This document shows positions 7,744 to 17,464 of a stretch of 64,000 nt of DNA, in pieces. This DNA is from Butyrivibrio sp. AC2005 (GTDB lineage: Bacteria; Bacillota; Clostridia; Lachnospirales; Lachnospiraceae): positions 1-64,000 of the forward strand of contig NZ_AUJI01000012.1 of assembly GCF_000424145.1 (NCBI RefSeq), read 5' to 3'. Under the pieces are notes generated by a model that searched no databases, had not been told where the DNA came from, and was given only the letters and a program-made list of their open reading frames with translations. Position 1 is the stretch's first letter; the number at the start of each line of letters is the position of its first letter. A program made the translations under genes and the position numbers.

Positions 7744-10071
7744 ATGGGAAAGAGAATACTTGGTTATCTTGTTGCTGCAACTTTGATAATGAGTCTTGTG
7801 GTGGGATGTGGATCAAAAGCTGTGGAAAATGGAGCAGGTTCTGATAAGCAGGCAGATGACGGAGAGTTTCCTTCCGGGAACGTGACGCTTAGGGTCTGGG
7901 GTGCCGAGGAGGATGGTGAGCTGATAAATCAGATTATCAGTGGATTTACTTCGGAGTATGCCGGTCAGGCCACTTTTAATATTACATTTGAGGCACATAG
8001 TGAAGCGAACTGTAAGGATGATATTTTGGGAGATGTGCTGAACGCTCCCGATGTTTTCACCTTCGCAGACGATCAGCTTATGGCATTTGTTGCCTCCGGA
8101 GTTCTGAAAAAGGTTCAGAATGATTCGGATATATCAGTAAGAAATCTTAAGGCTGCAGTTGATGCAGCTTCAGTTGGAGGGTCGCTCTATGCATATCCGC
8201 TCACGGCGGATAATGGTTATTTTCTTTTTTACAATAGCAAAGAATTAAGCGAGGAGGATGTTCAGACGATGGACAGCCTCCTTGATGCTGCCGGAAAAAA
8301 GGGTAAAAAGGTATTTATGGATATGAATTCCGGTTGGTATATGTATTCTTTTTTCGGAAATACGGATATGGAGATTGGTCTTAATGACGATGGAATCTCT
8401 ACCTATTGTAACTGGAATGCGAAGTACACCGATATCACAGGAAAAGATGTGGCTGAGGCAATGCTGAAAATCGCAGCAAATCCGGCATTTACTGCAGTAA
8501 GTGATGAGGGATTTGCGGCAGGTGCAGCCAGAGGTGAGTTCGTGGCAGGTGTGAGCGGAATCTGGGATGAAAATGCGATAAAGGAAGCCTGGGGAGATGA
8601 TTATGAAGCAGTTAAACTGCCCACATATACAGTAGCGGGGCAGCAGCTTCAAATGGCAAGCTATGCAGGTTATAAACTGGTGGGTGTGAATTCATATTCT
8701 GAAAATGCGGCATGGGCAGCGAAGTTTGCGGACTGGATGACAAATGAGAAGAACCAGACTTTGAGATTTAATATGCGTGGACAGGGGCCTTCCAATAAAA
8801 ATGCTTCAGCTTCAGGTGATGTTGCGCAGTCAAAGTCGATAAAGGCGCTTCAGCAACAGGCAGAGTTTTCAAACTTACAGCGTGTTGGCGGAACATACTG
8901 GGATGCTGCAGCTGCTTTTGGTAAAGAGGTGAGTGAAGGGAATCCTTCGGGTAAAGATTTACAGGTGCTTTTAAATGAGATGGTCAAAGGAATCACCGGA
9001 GAAGAGACTACCGGTGATGCTCCGGGAAATGATCTGGAGGAAGTTGTCGAAGAGTCACTTGTGGAAGAATCTATTACGGAAAAGGAATCTGCGGAAGAAA
9101 CCGATACGGTCGAGGAAAAAACAGATACGGAAGAGACAGACAAGAAAGAAATAGACGGGGAAGAAACCGATACGGAAGAGACAGATAAGGAAGAATTAGG
9201 TACGGATGAGACAGTTGTGGATGAGGTAGTTTCTGAAGAGGGAGCAGGGGATGTTGAGAAAATAGGTGAAGTAGAAAAAACAGAAGAAGAGATCACAACT
9301 GAAGGGCACAAGAAGTCCACGGAAGAAGTAGGTAAGGATATAGAGGAATCTACAGATGAGGAAATGAATAAAGAAACTGCAGACGAAGAAATGAATAAAG
9401 AAACTGCAGGCGAAGAAATGGACAAATCAGTTGGCAAGGAGAAGGCAGACGAACCTGTAGATAAGAAGACAGAGGAAAAAGCAGCGGACAAAACCGGTAA
9501 AGATGATAAAGGCGTAGAAGGTAAAGATTCTGATAAGGATGTCAAAGATACATCAGACAAAGAATCTGCGAAAGAAGCCAAGGAAGATGCTAAGAAGTCC
9601 GGAGTAAAAGATGTAAATGGCAAAGCAACTGATGCAGGAAAAGGTAAGGACAAAGCGACTGAGACAAAAGATGCAAATGATAAAGCGTCTGACGCAGGAA
9701 AAGAAAAGGATAAAGCAACTGCAACAAAAGATGCAACAGGCAAAACATCTACAGGAGAAAAAATAAATGGAAAAGCTTCCGAAGTAGAAAAAGCAACTAA
9801 CAAAGAAACCAAGAAGGAAATCAACAAAGAAACCAACAAAGCGACCAACAAAGAAACTCAGGGTGAAAGTTCAAAGAATAAAAACTCTAAGAATGGAAAA
9901 GCAAAAATATCCGGCAAGGCAGCGGGAGTATATAAAAAGACAAAGGCTTCGGGAGCATCAACCGGAGTTACCATAGAGTCAGACGGCGAAGGTGGCAAAG
10001 AAGATGGAACTGGTGAAGAAAGTTCTGATTTTGATGGATGTTTGGAACTGGGGAAAGCAAATTGGAAATAG
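7744..10071 (+). CDS. extracellular solute-binding lipoprotein (family 1) with long low-complexity C-terminal tail
   Basis: 775 residues. An N-terminal lipoprotein signal ends in LVVGC with the lipidated Cys at residue 22. Residues about 50-415 resemble sugar-binding proteins of ABC importers (LRVWGAEEDGELINQII, AAWAAKFADWMTNEKNQ, MRGQGPSNK). From about residue 418 there are some 350 residues rich in Glu, Asp, Thr, Lys and Ala with short repeats (EETDTEETDKEE, ADEEMNKET repeated, KATDAGKGKDKATETKDA), probably disordered. Such a tail is not part of the family. The start at 7744 is chosen because GGAGGG lies 7 bases upstream and it leaves a clean signal peptide. No permease or ATPase gene is adjacent; a chemoreceptor gene follows after 12 bases, so a role in presenting ligand to that receptor is inferred. 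Confidence 0.85.
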   Translation: MGKRILGYLVAATLIMSLVVGCGSKAVENGAGSDKQADDGEFPSGNVTLRVWGAEEDGELINQIISGFTSEYAGQATFNITFEAHSEANCKDDILGDVLNAPDVFTFADDQLMAFVASGVLKKVQNDSDISVRNLKAAVDAASVGGSLYAYPLTADNGYFLFYNSKELSEEDVQTMDSLLDAAGKKGKKVFMDMNSGWYMYSFFGNTDMEIGLNDDGISTYCNWNAKYTDITGKDVAEAMLKIAANPAFTAVSDEGFAAGAARGEFVAGVSGIWDENAIKEAWGDDYEAVKLPTYTVAGQQLQMASYAGYKLVGVNSYSENAAWAAKFADWMTNEKNQTLRFNMRGQGPSNKNASASGDVAQSKSIKALQQQAEFSNLQRVGGTYWDAAAAFGKEVSEGNPSGKDLQVLLNEMVKGITGEETTGDAPGNDLEEVVEESLVEESITEKESAEETDTVEEKTDTEETDKKEIDGEETDTEETDKEELGTDETVVDEVVSEEGAGDVEKIGEVEKTEEEITTEGHKKSTEEVGKDIEESTDEEMNKETADEEMNKETAGEEMDKSVGKEKADEPVDKKTEEKAADKTGKDDKGVEGKDSDKDVKDTSDKESAKEAKEDAKKSGVKDVNGKATDAGKGKDKATETKDANDKASDAGKEKDKATATKDATGKTSTGEKINGKASEVEKATNKETKKEINKETNKATNKETQGESSKNKNSKNGKAKISGKAAGVYKKTKASGASTGVTIESDGEGGKEDGTGEESSDFDGCLELGKANWK

Positions 10072-10083
10072 GAGGGAGGCACA

Positions 10084-11811
10084 ATGAAGAAAAAAACAAG
10101 TATCAGAACGAAGATAATGGTGCCGGTACTTCTGCTTGGAATAGTTTCAATTTTGTCGAATGTAATGGCACTTTCTAACCTTAGAAAGGTTAATAATACG
10201 GCCTCAACTATATCTGATGAGTATTTAACTGCTATAACGGAGCTTGATACAATCGGTCAGACATCTAAGGACGTGCATACTCTTGCGTTGTCACATATTG
10301 TTGCGACGGATTTTGCAACCATGACTTCGGTGGTAACTGAGATTGAGTCGGAAGAAGCAGTATTGGAGGAAGCAATCGCTGATTATAATAAGTACGTTAC
10401 CTCTGATACATCAGCGAACTACGATAGCATGGTAAAGGATTATCAGACCTTTAGGGATTCTGTAAGAGTTCTTCTTGCGCAAAGTGCAAACCAGAAGACA
10501 AAGGATGCATATGCGACAGCAAATGGAATAGTGGCAGATAATTCAAGAAAGCTTAACGATGATATCAACAGTATTATTGCATCTTTTCAAACAAGCGCTA
10601 ATACTGAGAAGAACCATCTGGAATCTGCCTTCACCATGTCCATGTTCTCGGGAGTAATTGTAATCATAATAAGTGTAGTAGCAACTTTGGTAGCAATTTT
10701 CATGGTTTCAAGACATGTGATAAGGCCTGTCATAAAAGCAGAAAAAGAGCTGCATGAGATTATTGACGGCATCAATAACCGTCAGGGAGATCTTACGCGC
10801 AGAATTACTGTTGATTCCGAGGATGAAATCGGAGCATTAAGTCATGGTATCAATGCGTTTATCGAATTGCTACAGAATATTTTTGTAATGATTACAAATA
10901 ATTCTACAGCAATGGATCAGGTGGTCAGCGATGTTCTCGGAAGCGTGCAGACATCCAACAGCAGTGCAGCAGATTTGTCAGCGCTCACGCAGGAGCTTTC
11001 CGCAACTATGCAGGAGGTTGCAAACAGTGCAGGGACAATCAACCGGAATACAGAGTCTGTCAGAATTGAAGTTGACGAGATGGCAAGAAAGAGTCAGGAG
11101 ATCAATGATTATTCCAAGGCCATGAAGGAACATGCTGATAATATGGAGCAGTCCGCTAAAGCAAATATGGATGAGACCAATGAGAAGGTTGAGCATATTC
11201 TTGCGGCGTTGAGCCAGGCAATTTCCGACAGTCAGAGTGTTGACCAGGTTAACTCTCTTACGGATGAGATTATGAGCATCGCCAGTCAGACAAATCTTTT
11301 ATCACTTAATGCTTCAATTGAGGCTGCGAGAGCAGGTGAAGCAGGTAAAGGCTTTGCGGTTGTTGCAGGTGAAATCGGATCACTTGCTGAAAACAGCAGA
11401 CAGACAGCAGGGAATATTCAGGAAATCAATTCTGTTGTAGTGAATGCGGTACATAATCTTGCAGACAGTGCAAATGAAATTGTAGATTATATGAAAAATT
11501 CCATTCTTCCTGAGTTTGAAAAGTTTGTGGAGGATGGTGAAAAATACAGGGACAATGCAAACTATATTGAGTCTGTAATGGCTGACTTTACGAATAAGAC
11601 GGAAGGCTTCAAGGAGACCTTCAATGAGATAGCGGAGTCCATAAGCAGCATAACGACAGCTATTGATGAAGGAGTAAGAGGTGTATCTTGTGCAGCCGAA
11701 AGTACGCAGACACTTGTTACAGATATGGATAATATTTCCAGGAGAATGGATGAAAATCAGAGGATAGCGGGAGAACTTGATGACGAGACTGCGATATTCG
11801 CTAAGATTTAA
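10084..11811 (+). CDS. methyl-accepting chemotaxis protein
   Basis: 575 residues. Membrane helix 1 (about 12-33), an extracellular helical sensor (about 34-178, four-helix-bundle type), membrane helix 2 (about 180-205), a HAMP domain (about 206-260) and a cytoplasmic signalling coiled coil. The hairpin tip contains [20 protein letters not shown] followed by [20 protein letters not shown], the CheA/CheW contact region. It directs swimming by controlling CheA. GGAGGGAGG precedes the ATG, 12 bases after the solute-binding lipoprotein gene, so the two are almost certainly one operon. No other chemotaxis genes are in the window, but the receptor implies a motile organism. Confidence 0.93.
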   Translation: MKKKTSIRTKIMVPVLLLGIVSILSNVMALSNLRKVNNTASTISDEYLTAITELDTIGQTSKDVHTLALSHIVATDFATMTSVVTEIESEEAVLEEAIADYNKYVTSDTSANYDSMVKDYQTFRDSVRVLLAQSANQKTKDAYATANGIVADNSRKLNDDINSIIASFQTSANTEKNHLESAFTMSMFSGVIVIIISVVATLVAIFMVSRHVIRPVIKAEKELHEIIDGINNRQGDLTRRITVDSEDEIGALSHGINAFIELLQNIFVMITNNSTAMDQVVSDVLGSVQTSNSSAADLSALTQELSATMQEVANSAGTINRNTESVRIEVDEMARKSQEINDYSKAMKEHADNMEQSAKANMDETNEKVEHILAALSQAISDSQSVDQVNSLTDEIMSIASQTNLLSLNASIEAARAGEAGKGFAVVAGEIGSLAENSRQTAGNIQEINSVVVNAVHNLADSANEIVDYMKNSILPEFEKFVEDGEKYRDNANYIESVMADFTNKTEGFKETFNEIAESISSITTAIDEGVRGVSCAAESTQTLVTDMDNISRRMDENQRIAGELDDETAIFAKI

Positions 11812-11825
11812 AAGGAAAATAAAAA

Positions 11826-11850
11826 AGCAGCGCGTAAGCGCTGCTTTCCT
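11826..11850. terminator. bidirectional terminator between chemoreceptor and ferredoxin genes
   Basis: An 8-bp stem AGCAGCGC with GCGCTGCT around a GTAA loop is flanked by A-rich sequence on the left and T-rich on the right, so it can stop transcription in both directions. It lies between convergent genes. Confidence 0.85.
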
Positions 11851-11871
11851 TTTTCATTTGCAATTATGCAA

Positions 11872-12042
11872 TTAGCCCTGAGAAATAGCTGAAACAGGGC
11901 ACTGAGCTGCGCAAGAACCGCAGTCGATGCATGTATCAGGATCGATGTTGAACTGTGAGTCTCCCTGAGAAATAGCAGATACAGGGCACTGACCTGCACA
12001 TGATCCGCAGCTGATGCAAGAATCACTAATAACGTATGCCAT
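11872..12042 (-). CDS. 2[4Fe-4S] ferredoxin (56 residues)
   Basis: A short gene of 56 residues, of clostridial ferredoxin size. Two CxxCxxCxxxCP motifs (CISCGSCAGQCP and CIDCGSCAAQCP) each supply ligands for a cubane. The two halves are near-copies: SCISCGSCAGQCPVSAISQG and TCIDCGSCAAQCPVSAISQG agree at 17 of 20 positions. It carries low-potential electrons, most likely from the PFOR encoded divergently at 12425, towards hydrogenase or Rnf-type acceptors. The AAGGAG site is a few bases upstream of the ATG. A consensus-like promoter sits at 12134-12162. Confidence 0.95.
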   Translation of the reverse strand: MAYVISDSCISCGSCAGQCPVSAISQGDSQFNIDPDTCIDCGSCAAQCPVSAISQG

Positions 12043-12133
12043 ATTAAAAATCTCCTTCCTGAATTAAAAGTTTGTAATATAAGAAACGATCGGTATTAGC
12101 CGTTACCAATCTATATTACCTACTACAAAAGAT

Positions 12134-12162
12134 ATGATAATATAATTGTTTGTTTTTCGCAA
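12134..12162 (-). promoter_or_regulatory. promoter of the ferredoxin gene
   Basis: On the minus strand TTGCGA and TATCAT are separated by 17 bases, about 90 bases before the ferredoxin start. It faces away from the PFOR promoter. Confidence 0.6.
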
Positions 12163-12284
12163 GCAATTTAACGATAACTTTTATCTGTATAGTAGTAGTT
12201 TATAAAAGATTTATTTTTTTTATATTTTCGTTATTTTGTTTATAAAAATTATCAGGGGATAGGCGTGGAAATGCAGTAATTGCG

Positions 12285-12313
12285 TTGACTTTGAGAAATC
12301 ACAATGTTAGAAT
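12285..12313 (+). promoter_or_regulatory. strong promoter of the PFOR gene
   Basis: TTGACT and TAGAAT are separated by 17 bases, and TGT precedes the -10, giving an extended -10 element. The leader to the ATG is about 105 bases, with AGGAGGA as ribosome site. The rest of the 380-base gap to the ferredoxin gene is AT-rich with no other feature seen. Confidence 0.75.
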
Positions 12314-12424
12314 TTAAGTTGCGCGTAGTGCGTACTTTAGCGATTTTACGGCATAGGTGTGTAAAAGCTTAACATGTCTATACGTGATAATCCATAAATC
12401 TTATTAAAGGTAGGAGGAATACAA

Positions 12425-15400
12425 ATGGCAAGAAACATGAAAACCATGGACGGCAACGAGGCTGCGGCTTATGCTTCATATGCATTTACCGAAGTTGCAG
12501 CCATGTACCCGATCACACCTTCATCAGTTATGCCTGAGCATGTTGATGAGTGGGCTACTGCCGGCAAGAAGAACATCTTCGGTCGTACAGTACAGATCAC
12601 AGAAATGCAGTCAGAGGCAGGTGCAGCAGGTGCTGTACACGGATCTCTTGTAGCAGGTGCACTTACATCTACTTACACTGCATCACAGGGACTTCTTCTT
12701 ATGATCCCTGATATCTATAAGGTAGCTGGTGAGCGTCTTCCCGGTGTGTTCAATGTATCAGCTCGTTGCGTAGCTTCACATGCGCTGAACATTTTCGGTG
12801 ATCATTCTGACGTCTATGCATGTCGCCAGACAGGTGCAGCAATGCTCTGCAGCTCAAGCGTACAGGAGGTTATGGATCTTACACCTGTATCTTACATGGC
12901 TGCTATCGAGGGCAAGCTTCCCTTCATTAACTTCTTTGATGGTTTCCGTACATCACATGAAATCCAGAAGATCGAGGTTTGGGATTACAAGGATCTCGAT
13001 GAGATGGTAAATCACGAGGCTATTGACGAGTTCAAGGCTAACGCTCTTAACCCGAATCATCCTCGTCAGATGGGTTCAGCTCAGAACCCGGATATCTTCT
13101 TCCAGGCAAGAGAGGCTTGCAACACAGGTTATGACGAGCTTCCTGCAATTGTTCAGAAGTACATGGACAAGGTTAATGCTAAGCTTGGAACAGATTACAA
13201 GCTCTTTAACTACTACGGAGCAGCTGACGCTGAGACAATCATCGTTGCTATGGGTTCCGTAAACGATACAATCGAAGAGACAATCGATTACCTTGCTAAG
13301 CAGGGCCAGAAGGTCGGCGTAGTAAAGGTTAGACTTTATCGTCCTTTCGATGCTAAGGCACTTGTTGATGCTATCCCTGCAAGCGTTAAGAGAATTGCAG
13401 TTCTTGACAGAACTAAGGAGCCCGGTTCATACCGTGAGCCTCTTGCTCTTGATGTTATCGCAGCTCTTAAGGGCACTAAGTTTGAGTCAGTTCCTGTAAT
13501 GTGCGGACGTTACGGTCTTGGTTCCAAGGATACAACTCCTGAGCAGATCGTTGCTGTTTACAACAATACAGATAAGGAACAGTTCACAATCGGTATCAAT
13601 GATGATGTTACACATCTTTCACTTGATGCAGGTGCTCCCCTTGTTACAACTCCTGAGGGAACAACAAACTGTAAGTTCTGGGGTCTTGGTGCTGACGGTA
13701 CTGTTGGTGCTAACAAGAACTCTATCAAGATCATTGGTGATAACACAGACATGTATGCTCAGGCATACTTCGATTATGACTCTAAGAAGTCAGGCGGTGT
13801 TACAATGTCTCACCTTAGATTTGGTAAGACTCCTATCAAGTCAACTTACCTTATCAAGAAGGCTAACTTTGTAGCTTGCCATAATCCTTCATACATCCGC
13901 AAGTTCAACATGGTTCAGGAACTTGTTGATGGAGGATCATTCCTTCTTAACTGCCCTTGGACAGTAGATCAGCTTGAGACTGAGATTCCCGGACAGGTTA
14001 AGAAGTTCATGTACGACCACAAGATCAACTTCTACATCATGAATGGTTCTAAGATCGGTGTTGAAGTAGGAATGGGTCCTACAAGAATTAACACAATCCT
14101 TCAGTCTGCATTCTTCAATATCACAAAGATCATCCCTGAAGATGATGCAATCAAGTTCATGAAGGATGCTGCTCAGAAGACATACGGCCGTAAGGGTGAA
14201 GATGTCGTTAAGAAGAACTGGGATGCTATCGATGCCGGTGCTGATCCGAAGAACCTCATCAAGGTTGAGATTCCGGAGAGCTGGAAGGACGCTAAGGACG
14301 AAGGCCTTGAGTTCACAGAAGCTAAGGGCGATCGTAAGGACGTTGTAGATTTCGTTAACAATATCCAGTCCAAGGTTAATTCTCAGGAAGGTAACACTCT
14401 TAAGGTTTCAGACCTTCTTCCTTATGTTGACGGTTCTACACCTAGTGGATCTGCTGCATTCGAGAAGAGAGGTATTGCAGTTAACGTTCCGAAGTGGGAT
14501 GCTACAAAGTGCGTAGAGTGTGGATTCTGCTCACTCGTTTGCCCTCACGCTGCAATCAGAACAGTTGCTCTTACAGATGAAGAAGTTGCAGCTGCACCTG
14601 AAGGACTTCAGACAAAGGATCTCAATGGAGTTCCCGGATACAAGTTCTCAGTTGTTATCTCTGCACTTGATTGTACAGGATGTGGCTCATGTGCTAATGT
14701 CTGCGTTGGTAACAAGGCTGGCGAGACACTTAAGATGGGCGCTATCGCTGATAACAAAGACGAGCAGAAGTACTTCGACTATGCTGTTAAGACTCCTGTT
14801 AAGACAGAAGTTGTTGAGAAGCTTAAAGAGACAACAATCAGAGGTTCACAGTTCAAGCAGCCTCTCCTTGAGTTCTCAGGCGCTTGCGCAGGTTGTGGTG
14901 AGACACCTTATGTTAAGCTTGTTACTCAGCTCTTTGGTGACAGAATGTATGTTGCTAACGCTACAGGATGTACATCAATCTGGGGTAACTCCTCACCTTC
15001 AACACCTTACACAGTAAATGCTAAGGGTCAGGGTCCTGCATGGGATAACTCCCTGTTCGAAGATAATGCTGAGTTTGGTTTCGGTATGGTTCTTGCACAG
15101 AACGCACTCCGTGACGCTATTAAGGAAAAGGTTGAAGAGATCGTAGCTGCTGGCGGTTCTGCTAAGGATGCTGCTCAGAAGTATCTCGATACATTTGCAA
15201 ATGGCGCAACAAACACAGCTGCTACAGAAGAGCTTGTAGCTGCACTTGCAGGCGACAGCTCAGATGCTGCTAAGTATGTTGTTAAGAATAAGGACTTTGC
15301 TGCTAAGAAGTCACAGTGGATCTTCGGTGGTGACGGATGGGCATTCGATATCGGATTCGGTGGTCTCGATCACGTACTTGCTTCCGGTAAGGATGTAAAC

Positions 15401-15952
15401 GTTCTCGTTGTTAACACAGAGGTTTACTCAAATACAGGTGGACAGTCTTCAAAGGCTACTCCTACAGGTGCTGTAGCACAGTTCGCTGCAGGCGGTAAGG
15501 AGATCAAGCAGAAGGATCTTGCTTCTATCGCAATGAGCTATGGTTATGTATACGTTGCTCAGATCGCTATGGGTGCTGATATGAACCAGACACTTAAGGC
15601 AATCGCAGAGGCTGAGGCATATCCGGGACCTTCACTCATCATCGCTTATGCTCCTTGTATCAACCAGGGTCTTAAGGCCGGCATGAACAAGGTTATGGAC
15701 GAAGAGAAGAAGGCAGTTGCTACAGGATACTGGCATATGTTCAGATTCAATCCTGCTGCAGAGCAGAAGTTCACACTTGACAGCAAGGCTCCTACAGAGG
15801 AGTATCAGGACTTCCTTGATGGTGAGGTTAGATACCTTTCACTTAAGCTCAAGAATCCTGAGAGAGCACAGAAGCTCTATGCTAAGTCTAAGGAGAACGC
15901 TCAGGAGCGTCTTGACTACCTGAACAAGCTCGTTACTCTTTATTCAAAGTAA
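12425..15952 (+). CDS. nifJ: pyruvate:ferredoxin (flavodoxin) oxidoreductase, single-chain
   Basis: 1175 residues, the usual homodimeric PFOR length. It converts pyruvate and CoA to acetyl-CoA, CO2 and reduced ferredoxin. Order: TPP-binding pyrimidine domain (YPITPSSVMPEHVDEWA), the transketolase C-like domain, the gamma/EKR region, a ferredoxin domain with CVECGFCSLVCP (about 696) and CTGCGSCANVC (about 749), then the TPP pyrophosphate domain beginning at the cluster motif CAGCGETPYVKL (about 820) and GDGWAFDIGFGGLDHVL (about 968). Codon use is strongly biased (CTT, GTT, AAG, ACA), as expected for a very highly expressed central enzyme. It stands alone between its promoter and a shared terminator; the ferredoxin gene is divergent. 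Confidence 0.98.
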   Translation: MARNMKTMDGNEAAAYASYAFTEVAAMYPITPSSVMPEHVDEWATAGKKNIFGRTVQITEMQSEAGAAGAVHGSLVAGALTSTYTASQGLLLMIPDIYKVAGERLPGVFNVSARCVASHALNIFGDHSDVYACRQTGAAMLCSSSVQEVMDLTPVSYMAAIEGKLPFINFFDGFRTSHEIQKIEVWDYKDLDEMVNHEAIDEFKANALNPNHPRQMGSAQNPDIFFQAREACNTGYDELPAIVQKYMDKVNAKLGTDYKLFNYYGAADAETIIVAMGSVNDTIEETIDYLAKQGQKVGVVKVRLYRPFDAKALVDAIPASVKRIAVLDRTKEPGSYREPLALDVIAALKGTKFESVPVMCGRYGLGSKDTTPEQIVAVYNNTDKEQFTIGINDDVTHLSLDAGAPLVTTPEGTTNCKFWGLGADGTVGANKNSIKIIGDNTDMYAQAYFDYDSKKSGGVTMSHLRFGKTPIKSTYLIKKANFVACHNPSYIRKFNMVQELVDGGSFLLNCPWTVDQLETEIPGQVKKFMYDHKINFYIMNGSKIGVEVGMGPTRINTILQSAFFNITKIIPEDDAIKFMKDAAQKTYGRKGEDVVKKNWDAIDAGADPKNLIKVEIPESWKDAKDEGLEFTEAKGDRKDVVDFVNNIQSKVNSQEGNTLKVSDLLPYVDGSTPSGSAAFEKRGIAVNVPKWDATKCVECGFCSLVCPHAAIRTVALTDEEVAAAPEGLQTKDLNGVPGYKFSVVISALDCTGCGSCANVCVGNKAGETLKMGAIADNKDEQKYFDYAVKTPVKTEVVEKLKETTIRGSQFKQPLLEFSGACAGCGETPYVKLVTQLFGDRMYVANATGCTSIWGNSSPSTPYTVNAKGQGPAWDNSLFEDNAEFGFGMVLAQNALRDAIKEKVEEIVAAGGSAKDAAQKYLDTFANGATNTAATEELVAALAGDSSDAAKYVVKNKDFAAKKSQWIFGGDGWAFDIGFGGLDHVLASGKDVNVLVVNTEVYSNTGGQSSKATPTGAVAQFAAGGKEIKQKDLASIAMSYGYVYVAQIAMGADMNQTLKAIAEAEAYPGPSLIIAYAPCINQGLKAGMNKVMDEEKKAVATGYWHMFRFNPAAEQKFTLDSKAPTEEYQDFLDGEVRYLSLKLKNPERAQKLYAKSKENAQERLDYLNKLVTLYSK

Positions 15953-15971
15953 TTAGTGAATAGTTAGGAAT

Positions 15972-16008
15972 AAAAAACCTTCGACACGAAAGTGCCGAAG
16001 GTTTTTTT
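15972..16008. terminator. bidirectional terminator between PFOR and mecA
   Basis: AAAAAACCTTCG pairs with CGAAGGTTTTTTT, with an inner CAC/GTG and a GAAA loop. The A run and T run make it usable both ways; the mecA stop codon overlaps its T run. Confidence 0.9.
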
Positions 16009-16708
16009 ATATATTAGATAATTTTTGAATGGCTTCATCCCTTATGATCACTGTGAAGTGCTCATCAAGATACTGCTCACTTATAGAATTTGAAGATTCT
16101 GATTTACCATATTCTGAAAGAAGTGTGCATAATTTCTGCAGTACTGCTGCTGACTCATCGTCAGGGTGAATCAGAAGATATAACCTGCCGTCTGCTTCGT
16201 TCTTGTATAATGTGTTCCTGACTGATACTGAAACATTGTTAAGCGATGCAAACTGCATTACAGAATGCATTGATCCAAATGAGAAAAGGAAAAACGGATC
16301 AAGAGCTTTGGCGTTCTTCTTCGTCTCCGGAGCAGGTTCATTTTTGATTTTTTGGAAAAGATCCATAATGTCTTCTTCAGATTCATCCTCGTCTTCAGAA
16401 CCGTTGATCTCACTCTGAAGTGCAGGAGAGAAGTTTGCAAAACGTGTGTCAAGCTCCTCCGGATCTTCGACTTTAGTTATAATGAGAACGATGCACTCGG
16501 AATTGATAGGAACAGCTTCTATCATTAGCGGAATATCCTCCGCATCAAACCCGAACTGGTAATTGGCCTGCTGCATCATATCACGAAACAGGTCCTTTGC
16601 CTTATCTGTTCCATATGCAAGCTCGCTGATTTTCAGCTCTCTGCTTGCCAGGTCTTCCTTTGTGAGTGTGCATCGGATCTGACAATCATTTACTCGCTCG
16701 ATTTTCAT
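16007..16708 (-). CDS. mecA: adaptor protein MecA
   Basis: 233 residues with the MecA arrangement: an N-terminal target-binding domain (MKIERVNDCQIRCTLTKEDL, DLFRDMMQQANYQFGF, IEAVPINSECIVLIITKV), an acidic linker (SEDEDESEEDIMDLF), and a C-terminal domain that binds the ClpC ATPase. MecA hands unfolded or specific proteins, such as ComK in Bacillus, to ClpCP. GGGAGGG lies before the ATG. It is monocistronic and convergent with PFOR. Confidence 0.92.
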   Translation of the reverse strand: MKIERVNDCQIRCTLTKEDLASRELKISELAYGTDKAKDLFRDMMQQANYQFGFDAEDIPLMIEAVPINSECIVLIITKVEDPEELDTRFANFSPALQSEINGSEDEDESEEDIMDLFQKIKNEPAPETKKNAKALDPFFLFSFGSMHSVMQFASLNNVSVSVRNTLYKNEADGRLYLLIHPDDESAAVLQKLCTLLSEYGKSESSNSISEQYLDEHFTVIIRDEAIQKLSNI

Positions 16709-17464
16709 GCGATGCCCTCCCTATATAAAAACGTTATTAAAATCCAATAATGGTTTTTATATCTTAAACAAAAAGATGTCCATGTGTCAATAGATGTATC
16801 GGCATGTTTTAAAATTTCATATATAGGTTAAAATTATAAAAATGATATAAATTGAAATTTGGTGTTGACATTATGATTGATGTCGTGTATATTACATACT
16901 CGTGGTGCCTCTGCAAAGCGTATCAGGGAGGAGGCATGGTACACAACAGTTTAATAAAATGTTTCACACATTCTGTGTGGAATGTCTTACAAGTTCAACC
17001 GATAATCTCGGAAGAAATCACAAAAATAAAACTGCAACCTATTATATACAAACAACAACATTTTTAAATCTTGCAGGAATTATTTTTTAGATGATAAAGA
17101 TTGTGATACAGCAGTGGCACCTGTGCCATTCGCGGCGATCTCTGATCTTGTTTCTTATACCCGGAGAATTAATCTATCAGACTTATAAGCAGTGCTTGGG
17201 AAATTATCACTGGGTAAGGTCTGTCTTAGACCGGAATTACTTCTTTTGGTTCTGAAAGTTTAATCCCCCTTTGTGATTCAGTTGACATTATTGAGAAGGG
17301 CCCCACCATCGCATGACATGTCGGAATTAAGACAACAGATGACATTTATTAAGATATGTCCAGGTATAAAAAGAAGCTGAATATCAGAGTAATCGCCGAG
17401 AAAATGGCAATTAAATGAAATATTATGGTATAATGAGGCGATTGAAAGGAGTCGGTATTTTTAA
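16709..17464 (+). other. 756-base gap with a consensus promoter and hairpins but no confident gene
   Basis: A long non-coding-looking stretch. TTGACA (16865-16870) and TATATT (16888-16893) are 17 bases apart, a near-perfect promoter whose start would be near 16900. Downstream are hairpins TGCCTC/GAGGCA (16906-16935 region), CACAC/TGTGTG (near 16966-16980), TGGCAC/GTGCCA (near 17117-17130) and GGTCT/AGACC (near 17217-17231). A 43-codon frame at 16936-17067 starts just after GGGAGGAGG but resembles nothing I know. Another extended -10 (TGGTATAAT, 17426-17434) serves the next gene. An untyped small RNA is possible; none of the common RNA families (6S, SRP, RNase P, tmRNA) was recognised. Confidence 0.4.

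Noticed and set aside
8850..9851. A 333-codon open frame on the minus strand, rich in Ser, Val and Leu
   Set aside because: It is the mirror of the low-complexity Glu/Lys/Thr tail of the lipoprotein; its composition is explained by antisense reading and it has no family signature.
11808..12026. A 72-codon minus-strand frame overlapping the ferredoxin
   Set aside because: The 56-residue ferredoxin in another frame of the same strand has both Fe-S motifs and a good ribosome site.
16902..17090. 62-codon protein gene in the mecA-GH18 gap
   Set aside because: No ribosome site at its start and protein composition is unlike neighbours; the region is better viewed as non-coding.
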